NCBI GenBank assembly: GCA_016647705.1
Contig: CM028334.1
Span: forward strand, 9,395,546 to 9,459,545
Length of the DNA: 64,000 bases
Source of the DNA: Eucommia ulmoides
Taxonomy: Eukaryota > Streptophyta > Magnoliopsida > Garryales > Eucommiaceae
Direction of reading: 5' to 3'
Both the position numbers and the translations under genes were made by a program. The notes below the pieces were generated by a model, which had not been told where the DNA came from, ran no database searches, and saw nothing but the letters and a program-made list of their open reading frames with translations. Shown here in pieces: positions 56,472-64,000 of this stretch. Numbering within the stretch: position 1 is the first letter of the stretch; every line of letters begins with the position of its first letter.

Positions 56472-57572
56472 CCACCGCCGCGGCAGTGAAACTACAAGAT
56501 GGTCCTTGAATCTACTTCCTTCTCCACTGCTGTAGCGAAGATTAAACCAACATACCTACCGCCGCAGCGGTCACCTCTGCACAGAGTTAGGATATTTAAG
56601 ATATTTTGTGATATTTTTGAGCCTACATATATCATCATTTTTCCTCCATTTCAAGGGTTAGACATTTTGGGAAGTCTTGAAAGCTCTGAGGCCATTCGAC
56701 CAAGGGAAGATCACGTTGCGAAGAAGGAGGAAGCATTCTCGGAATGGTTTTAGCGTCGGATCTTCGGATAAACAACTAATTTTCTTGTTTATCTCTTTCT
56801 CTCTTAGATTTGGTTGAATGTTTGTGTATGTTTAGCTCATTTATGTTGTATATAGGACTACGACTATGTTTAGCTAAACATATATTGTCTAGGGCTTGAT
56901 TGAATTCATGAAAACGTTGTTTATATAAAATTGATGTTTTGTTAGTGGTTGTTCATGTTTATCTGATTGTGTTTTCCATGTTGTATTGTTTATTATGCTT
57001 GTTATGATATACCAAGAATACGGGGTTTGATACTCAGGAGAGGTAACCCCAGATTCAGATTAGGGTAAATACAACGCCACGATCCAATAACCCGGGAGGG
57101 AGTTAGAAAGTATGCAATCGATGATGTTGGGGTGAGACTTACGTGACCTAGGGTCGTTAAGACATTGATCGGGATTTATTCGTTGACATGAAATTGTGTA
57201 TTGCCCCGTCTTACACTCGGGAGAGGTAGCGAGAGAATTTACGAAGTGAGATTGTCAGATAGAATGAACACCATTAATGAAAATAGATTGAAACGAACAC
57301 GTTTAAGTGAACGATATTAATCCCTATGCAATAATTCCCATAAACGTTCTACCAATATATTAGTATAATTAGATTAATTAATTTAGTATTAGTATTAATT
57401 AATTATAAATACCATTTTTGACACCTAGATAAAGTCAGGTTATGATAATTACGGTACTCAACAATATTCTCAACCAATCCCTATGAAACGATATCCGACC
57501 GAAAGGTCCACTATATTAAAACTTAACCCGTACGCTTACGGTAAAAGTGGCGATGCAAAATTGCGGCCACCA
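56472..57572 (+). repeat. 5' LTR of B, second part
   Basis: It resumes with CCACCGCCGCGGCAGTGAA after element A, which is the expected continuation judged from B's 3' LTR. It shares GATCACGTTGCGAAG and the GGGGTTTGATACTC phrase with solo LTR C and ends CGGCCACCA, before AGTTT and the primer site. Confidence 0.88.
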
Positions 57573-57578
57573 AGTTTT

Positions 57579-57596
57579 TGGCGCCGTTGCCGAGGA
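57579..57596 (+). other. Primer binding site of element B
   Basis: TGGCGCCGTTGCCGAGGA has one mismatch to the tRNA-Asp-type site seen at 50874 and lies six bases after the LTR. Confidence 0.88.
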
Positions 57597-59354
57597 TTGT
57601 GTTTTAGATTATTGTTGATATTGTGAGTAAATAACTTGATTTTAATTTAGGCATTTTTTAGTGTTTATAATTTTTCTTTGTAGTTTTGTCTTTGTTTTCT
57701 TGCAGGGTGCTTGAAAATGTTAGATCGACAGGTACTCTTACGTTTTTTTCATTGTAACATCTCTCCAGTCTTGAGGGCATGTGTCGAGCCGAGGACATTA
57801 AACCATGCGCTTCTTGGGAGGTAACTTAAGTTCTAAAATAAGTTAGATCTATCTCCGCCAATTTGAGTCGGAGGTGAGATTCTCTCGCCTCCTAGGTATG
57901 TGTTCTAAACCTCCGTCTTCAATATCATGCTATATATTATCATTGGGATCGCTGATGGGTCATTTTGGGCAATGCCTGTGTTAAGTTGGTGGAGATGTGT
58001 AGTACGTTGTTAGTATGTGTTTATGTTATTCATTAAGTTTTACTGTTTTTATCGTGTGCATGCTTGTTTATCATTAGTTTGTTTAGTTTAGTTGTTGTTT
58101 TGTGTTGAGTTTTGACGTCATCTGAGCCTTTACTCAATGATGAGTCTGTCCCCTAGTTGTTTATTGAGGTCGAGCGTAAAGCTCATTCATCTGTGTTCTG
58201 TGTGCTTAACGTATCGTTTTAGTAAAAGTTATTGAAGATCCTAAATACACGAGCTCGTAAACTCAATATAGCACTATCTAATTAAATTGAAAACGATTAT
58301 CCTTCACTCAAATTCATGACAATAGGGAATCTAGAACTTGATTTGGGAAAAATTCGGGGCGAAATCCTAGGCAAGGTTGTTCAGGAGATATGATTTAGAT
58401 ATTCATTTGATCGCTTGAACCTTTTGAAGCCTACCATGCAATATCATTATCCCTCGTTACCCTATCGAAGCCTAATTTCCATTCAATTATGAATATATGA
58501 ACAAATACCCTGGCTAGTTGATTTTTTTCCAAACCTATATCACTGAATTAAAGGTATATTTGATTGAATCAAGTTAGCATTCATATATGCTACTTGATGT
58601 GAGCGGTTGGGTTTAGGGTGAACTTTGGATTGGTTCGGTATTAGTGTATTCACTTGTCATTTTCTTAATCCTTTTTACACACTCCTAAAACTATATAAAT
58701 TCAAATAAGTTTGGGGGTGTGTTATTCGAATTTTTTTTTTATGTTTCTTTTGATAAGTGAGTACGTCGGTCTAAAATGATTGTTTGGGATTGTTTATAAT
58801 TTTTCTATGGGGGTTCGAGAGTGAATGTGCCAAGCAATGTGCCTTGGTTAACGTTAAGTTAACGACGTTAACCCATTTTCTATTCAAATTTACCCTTGAC
58901 CATTTTTCCAAAACCGATCCAAGCCCTATTGATCTTTTTGAACCTCCGATCCTACATTAGTGGAGAAATAGATCCCAGGTCAGGCGTATGGATTCCCTAT
59001 ACCTAAAAGGTTTTAGTTATGAACTTTATTGAGGGATAATCCCATCTAATCAATGGATAGTTATATATTTGAGTTTAATCACACACAGTTTAACAGGATC
59101 TAGAATGGAGCTTACTATTTTTGAACGTTGAAATTCTAGAACACCACATGGTGTAATTTATGCTTGAATTTAATAGGATTGGGGACCGATGAGGGAACAT
59201 TTGTTTGGCTGGTAGATGATAATCAAAACTTACACATTATTGTTTTTAGTGTTTTTTCATTTTTAGTTTTTAATTTCGTAATTAGTTATCATATTTCTCG
59301 TATTGTGTGAGTGTTTTGCTCGAGTACTAGCAAAATTCTAAGTTTGGGGGTTTT
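57597..59354 (+). other. Non-coding interior of element B
   Basis: No gag or pol motif is readable. GCGCTTCTTGGGAGG (about 57806) and GGGCAATGCCTGTGTTAAG (about 57968) are Athila-type landmarks that normally flank the end of pol. The rest matches the 3' non-coding part of A. The polypurine tract AAGTTTGGGGGTTTT precedes the 3' LTR. Confidence 0.75.
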
Positions 59355-60445
59355 TGATAGGTGTGATATACCTATTTATTTCCAAATCGAACTAAGTTAG
59401 TTTTCGAGCATTTTTATAGTATTTTATTACATTTTAATGTGTTTTTATTCTTTTTGTATTAAATCAGGTGTTTGAGGTGAAAATGTATGAAATCGGAGCG
59501 TGAACGATCAATTCGGACCAAGAACGATTGGAGAACGGTGTAAAAACAAGCACGGAGACAATAATCGGATTAGCAGCCCACCGCTGCGACATCGAGACCA
59601 CTACTGCAGCGGTGAAAATGCAGAGAAAAGCCAAGTCTTGTTGGACATCCACCGCCGTAGTAGTGACATCCACTGCTGCGACGGTGAAATTGCAAGATGG
59701 TCCATGAATCCACTGCCTTCTCCACCGCTGCGGCGAACATTAAACCAACAGACCTACCACCGCGGCGGTGAATCCTACCACCACAACAGTCACCTCTGCA
59801 CATATTTAGGATATTTAGGATATTTTGTGATATATTTTTAGCATATATATATCCACCATTCTCCTCCATTTCAAGGGTTAGACGTTTTGGGAAATCTTGA
59901 GAACTTCGAGGCCATTCGACCAAGGGAAGATCATGTTGTAAATAAGGAGAAAGTGTTCTCGAAATAGTTTTAGCATCGGATCTTTGGATAAATGGCCAGT
60001 TTCCTCGTTTCTTTTTTTCTTTCTTAGATTTGGTTGAATGTTTGTATATGTTTAGCTCGTTTCTAGTTGTATATAGGGCTACGACCATATTTAGCTAAAC
60101 ATATATTGTCTAGAGCTTGATTGAATTCATGAAAACGTTGATGGGGACTTCTCATTGACACGAAGTCGCGTATTCTCCCGTCTTACACTCGGTAGATGTG
60201 GCGATGGAGTTTACGAACTGAGATTATCGGATAGGATAAACACCATTAATGAAAATAGATTAAAACAAACACGTTTAAGTGAACGATATTAATCCCTAGG
60301 CAATAATTCTCATAAACGTCTTACCAATATATTAGTATAATTAGATTAATTAATTTAGTATTAATATTAATTAATTATAAATACTATTTTTGTTGCCAAG
60401 ATAAAGTTGGGTTATAATAATTACGGTACTCAACAATATTCTCAA
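59355..60445 (+). repeat. 3' LTR of B, deleted and truncated
   Basis: It starts TGATAGGTGTGATATACC. Palindrome motifs (CCGCCGTAG, CCGCGGCGGTGA) lie at about 59579-59795. About 245 bp present in the 5' LTR are missing at about 60140, where the flanking copies share ATTG/GTTG microhomology. It stops at ATTCTCAA, where hAT-like sequence begins, so the last ~120 bp of the LTR are absent. Confidence 0.85.
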
Positions 60446-60770
60446 TTGGGGTGTGCAGCGGGAAGATTAACCTGCTAAACCAACCCAAACCGTCCAAAAA
60501 CTGCCTGAATTTTAACCAGCCTGAACAGACCCACGTATTGCGCGGGCTGCACTGCCCTTGCCCGCTACTGTTCTGGTCGGCTCGTGGGTTTGGAGTGTGT
60601 GTTTGGCGGGTTGACCTGCCCGCCCGAAATACATGCCTAAACGACGTCGTTTAGGCCTTGATCTATACCTCTTTCAGGCTTCAGTTCGTCTCATTCCATT
60701 ATCGTCGGCAAGGGCTACTACAACGATCACCACTTTTCTTTTTTCTTCCCCAAATCGAAGATCTCGTTGT
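60446..60770. mobile_element. hAT-like fragment with a 22-bp perfect palindrome
   Basis: It starts GGGGTGTGCAGCGGG followed by AACCTGCTAAACCAACCC, as in many plant hAT-derived repeats, and contains CGGGTTGACCTGCCCGCC. The palindrome with core CTAAACGACGTCGTTTAG lies at 60635-60656. No right end is seen; the solo LTR at 60776 interrupts the fragment and no matching continuation is recognised after it. Confidence 0.45.
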
Positions 60771-60775
60771 GTAAT

Positions 60776-62336
60776 TGATAGGTGTAAAATACCTATCTAA
60801 TTCTAAACCGAATTTGCCAATTTTCGAGTATTTTATTGAAGTTTGAATACCATTTTAGTTGTTTTTGTTAGTCAGGAGCAGGAAAGTAAACAATTGGCAA
60901 ATCGAGCAAAATGGTGCGAAAGGGGTAGCCAAAAAGATGAAAAAAGGAGGTTTCAAATAACAGAGCAATTCCACCCAGGCAAAGTTTCCACCGCCTAGGC
61001 GAAAATTCATCAGAAAGATGCATAAACTGATGATTTGAAATCCGCCTAGGTAAAGTTTCTACCGCCTAGGCCGAAATCCGCCTAGGTGAAGTTTCTGCCG
61101 CCTAGGCCGAAATCCGTCAGAAGGTTGCAAGGGCTGAAGTATTGAATCCGCCTAGGCGAAGTTTCCACCGCCTATGCGGAATTCCGTCAGAAAGATAAAG
61201 ATCCAAAAAGTTAGTCCTCCGCCTAAGCGAAGATTCTACCGCTTAGGCGGAATTCTAGTCGACTTAAACACCGCCTAAGCGGAATTTCTACCGCTTAGGC
61301 GGAAATCGCAGAACAGGTCAAAATATCTGTTTAGATATTTTTGAACCCCTAGGCTTATAAATACCCCTTTGCCCACGTCTGAAAGAAAAGGTTGAAGAAC
61401 CCTAACCCTAGTAGAGAACTCTTAAGCTATATTTGGAAGATCAAGAAGGAGGTTCATCATTCGGATAAAGAAGGATAACTTGCGGACCGATCATTAGTGA
61501 CAGTGAACCGTTTCACTTCCAGATTTGATCGTTTCTCTCTTGTTTTATTCTTTGTAATCACTTTTTCATATCTAAGAATGTTGAATCCCTCTTATTTTGT
61601 ATGGTATACGGCTAAGATCTTGTAGTAGTAGTTAAATGTTACTTAGGTGTAGTCGAAATCATGTAACCGTTTAGTTGAGTAAATTTATGTTACTTTAACG
61701 TATTGTTTGTCGAAATCTGATTGTGTTTATCGTTATTATTGATATTATGCTTGTATTGATAAACCGAGAATACGGGGTTTGACACTTGGGAGAGGTAACC
61801 CCGGATTCAGATTAGGGTAAATACAACGTGATGTTCTAACGACCCGGGAGGGCGTTAGAACGTATGCAACCCATGACGTTGGCTCAAAACTCACATGACT
61901 TAGGGTCGTTAAGGCGTTGAAGGGGACTTCTTCGTTGACATGAAGTCGTGTAATCCCTCGTTTTACACTCGGAAGAGGTAGCGGAGGAGTTATTGATATA
62001 GAGGTTGTCGGATTAGATAAAAACCGTTATAGCTAACTAAATGAAATCGATTATGCATTATATGAAAGAGATTAATACCTAAGTAATTACTGTAATTAGA
62101 ACTAACCCAATAGTTGTAGTTTATCTTAGTATAGTAATTAGAAAACAAACAAATTATGATTAGTCGAGATAATACGAAACTATGTAAATCACAACACTCA
62201 ACCGAATTACACGAATTTCCCAGTGGAACGATATCCAATCCTAAAAGATCCATTATATTAAAACTAGACCTCGTACACTTGCGAGTAGTCCAATTACCTC
62301 GAAGAGGAAACAAGGTTGTGAATCCTCGCGCGTACA
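60776..62336 (+). mobile_element. Solo LTR of family A
   Basis: It begins TGATAGGTGTAAAATACC and ends CGCGCGTACA. GTAAT is duplicated at 60771-60775 and 62337-62341. Its dyad array (60968-61302) has one dyad partly repeated and others missing relative to A. It is 1561 bp long against 1614 bp in A. Dyads 5 and 6 are perfect stems here (CCGCCTAAGCG with CGCTTAGGCGG). Confidence 0.92.
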
Positions 62337-62341
62337 GTAAT

Positions 62342-62533
62342 ACTTTCTTAAAGTTTTCGATTTCTTAATTCAATTATGGAAAGCATGTATTGTAACTTTC
62401 AAATTCTACATCTATATAATACAATGGTGAAGACGAAGACGAAAGAGATTTTGAGTTCGATTTCCAATTTCGATTTTGATTTCAAAAACGGAGAGCATAG
62501 CCTGATTTCGACTTCGAATCCTGTACACAGTTT
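62342..62533. other. Short spacer
   Basis: It contains GATTTCGATTTTGATTTC-like repeats similar to those in MITE family 2. No boundary could be fixed. Confidence 0.4.
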
Positions 62534-63025
62534 ATGCAAGACCCTGATTTGTTTTATCGCACAATTTGAGTTGCATTTTAATACATTTAGAAATAACAGG
62601 GTGAATGGCAAGGTTAATTTTGTGATTTAAAAATTTAGGGATCAAATTGTAGTTTTCAAAAATTTAAAATTATAGTTGGATTTAAGGTATTCCTTAAAGA
62701 AAGTTTAGGGGTCAATTTGCAAATTTAAAAAAAAAAACATTTATTATACACTTTGGGATTCAATTTGTCATTTATTTTTAAAAATTAAAATGTTAGGGTG
62801 AAATCAGAATTTAGAAAATCTTGAATTTGGAAATTGGACCAAGATGAGGATTTTAAGAAAATAGGGGGAGATAAGAGTAATAAAACAAAGTTTATTTTAA
62901 TATATTTATATACATATATTGTGTGTGTGTTTGTTGCCGTGAAAACAGCCGAAAGAAGAGAGTGGTAGGTGGGCGACATGGCATCAGGAGAGGTGAAGGG
63001 GACGACATACGGCCGAATTTCCATG

Positions 63026-63026
<1 letters not shown>

Positions 63027-63060
<34 letters not shown>
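63027..63060. repeat. (AC)n microsatellite
   Basis: Uninterrupted AC repeat of about 34 bp. Confidence 0.95.
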
Positions 63061-63063
<3 letters not shown>

Positions 63064-63431
63064 CACACACGAGGGAGAAGGGGAAAACAAAATAGAAACT
63101 GAGAACGAGGAAAACAGAAGAGAGAAGAGAAAGAGATGAGGCGGTTCGTCGGGGGTGAAAATTCAAAGCAGAAAATAGAAACGCAGCGTGGGTATGTGTT
63201 TGTGTCTTTCGCGAGGGTGTCATCCTCAAACTTCAGAGAGAAAGAAGGTGTCGTCAGCCGGTGGACGTCGTCAATTTCGTGGGTTGCAGTGGTTCGAATG
63301 CGTGAGTGTGTGGTTGTTCTTCAGTTTGATCCGTGTGTATGTGTTATCCCTGCAGTGTGTGTGCGTGTTGTGTGTGCATGGTGGTCGCCAGAGTTGGCCG
63401 AAAAGTTAGAGAGAGAGAAAGTGGGTTTGAC

Positions 63432-63472
<41 letters not shown>
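63432..63472. repeat. (TG)n microsatellite
   Basis: Uninterrupted TG repeat of about 40 bp. Shorter TG runs lie nearby (for example 63778-63792). Confidence 0.95.
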
Positions 63473-63478
<6 letters not shown>

Positions 63479-64000
63479 TCTGTTTTTGCCAACAGCGTGT
63501 ATGTGTGTGAGTTTGATCAAAACATGTGGGTTTGTGTGTGTTTATGTGTTCTGGGTGTGTATGTGTATAATCAGTGTGCATGGTGGTGTGTGGTGGTCGC
63601 CATAGTTGTCACTGGAAAGTTAGAGAGAGAGAGGGGAGTGAGCGTGTGTATGTGGACAATCGGCAGTGCATGTGTATAGCTGTGTGTGTGTTTTAGTTGT
63701 GTGTATGTGTGTATAGTCGTTAGGGGTAGTGATCATCGAAGTGGAGTGTAGAGTTAGAGAGAAAGAGAGAGAGCAGCGTGTGTGTGTGTGTGTTACTGTG
63801 TGTGTCGTGTGGGCGGATGGTGGGTGTGCATGGGGGTAGACGTGGAAGTGTGTGGATTCGGTTGTCCGATGGTGCATGAGTTCGGTTGGTGGGACGGTGA
63901 GGCTTGATCTACGGTGAGACAGCAAAACAGAAATGCAAAACAGAAAAAAGAAAAAAGAAAGAAGAAAAAGAAAAAAAAAAAAAAAAAAGGAAAAAGAAAA

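Larger units (their letters stand above)
48940..60445 (+). mobile_element. Non-autonomous Athila-like element B, containing element A
   Basis: The 5' LTR is 48940-49253 plus 56472-57572, a primer site follows at 57579-57596, the interior is 57597-59354, and the truncated 3' LTR runs 59355-60445. The interior keeps only Athila-type non-coding landmarks (GCGCTTCTTGGGAGGTAACTT near 57806, CAAGTTTGGGGG before the 3' LTR). There is no coding domain. Element A sits in its 5' LTR. B's own 3' LTR shows the same site unoccupied near 59663-59672. Confidence 0.85.
62534..64000 (-). mobile_element. Inverted relative of the 2.8-kb LTR, running off the window
   Basis: Starting TGCAAGACCCTGATTT, it matches the reverse complement of the end of 29866-32700 (TGTAAGACTCCGATTT, then ...GAGTTGCAT, ...GGGATCAAATT, ...TTAGGGGNCAATTTG, ...TATATATTGTGTGTG). 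It is more diverged than a recent copy would be. The GT/CA-rich part contains several microsatellites. Frames of 60-124 codons in it consist of Cys/Val or Thr/His repeats and are not genes. Confidence 0.65.

Noticed and set aside
63136-63925. Several overlapping frames of Cys/Val or Thr/His repeats
   Set aside because: They are produced by (GT)n and related microsatellites on both strands.

Overview
This is eukaryotic nuclear DNA from a flowering plant, most likely a eudicot. It is AT-rich and gene-poor, has GT-AG introns, and is packed with nested LTR retrotransposons, MITEs and long microsatellites. I cannot name the species. Only one host gene can be supported: a three-exon gene at 15008-15941 (+ strand) for a 96-residue precursor of a PSY-type tyrosine-sulfated peptide. 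Nearly every other open reading frame is either a decayed retrotransposon fragment or an accident of low-complexity sequence.

Left part (1-14900): AT-rich intergenic DNA holding a hAT-like element (1845-2461), a short TRIM/SMART-like repeat (2567-2930) and two PIF/Harbinger (Tourist-like) MITE families with 3-bp TAA/TTA target duplications. Family 1 is at 3414-4043 and 10211-11283, with a third copy at 24466-25124. Family 2 is at 7524-8544, inserted into an older copy of its own family, and at 11958-12793. There is also a ~308-bp degenerate tandem repeat (4405-5052).

Centre (14900-34700): the PSY gene, whose second intron, and apparently the end of its second exon, lie in a TRIM-like repeat. 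It is followed by a long-TIR Mutator-like element (16871-19575) split by a solo LTR (17518-19184), a copia element with 158/159-bp LTRs (19670-23751, minus strand), a copia LTR with GTCGAC palindromes (to 28292), a copia 3' end (28666-29865) split by a 2.8-kb solo LTR (29866-32700), and a Tat-like gypsy fragment (33605-34660).

Right part (34700-64000): a decayed Athila-like gypsy element (LTR, tRNA-Asp-type primer site, gag, protease, RT). It is split by a chromovirus-like element without coding capacity (40294-47321) and by a copia LTR (47429-48939). Next to that lies non-autonomous Athila-like element B (48940-60445), which contains non-autonomous element A (49254-56466). Then come a hAT-like fragment, a solo LTR of A (60776-62336) and an inverted copy of the 2.8-kb LTR running off the end. 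Target duplications are visible for most insertions (GACAT, GTAAT, GTGGT, CCAAG, GAACA, ACACT).

The two most interesting signals are the apparent use of transposon sequence as exon end and 5' splice site in the PSY gene, and ordered arrays of GC-rich palindromic dyads just upstream of the TATA box in the LTRs of A. The cores of these palindromes differ between families, and a second array lies inside element A.
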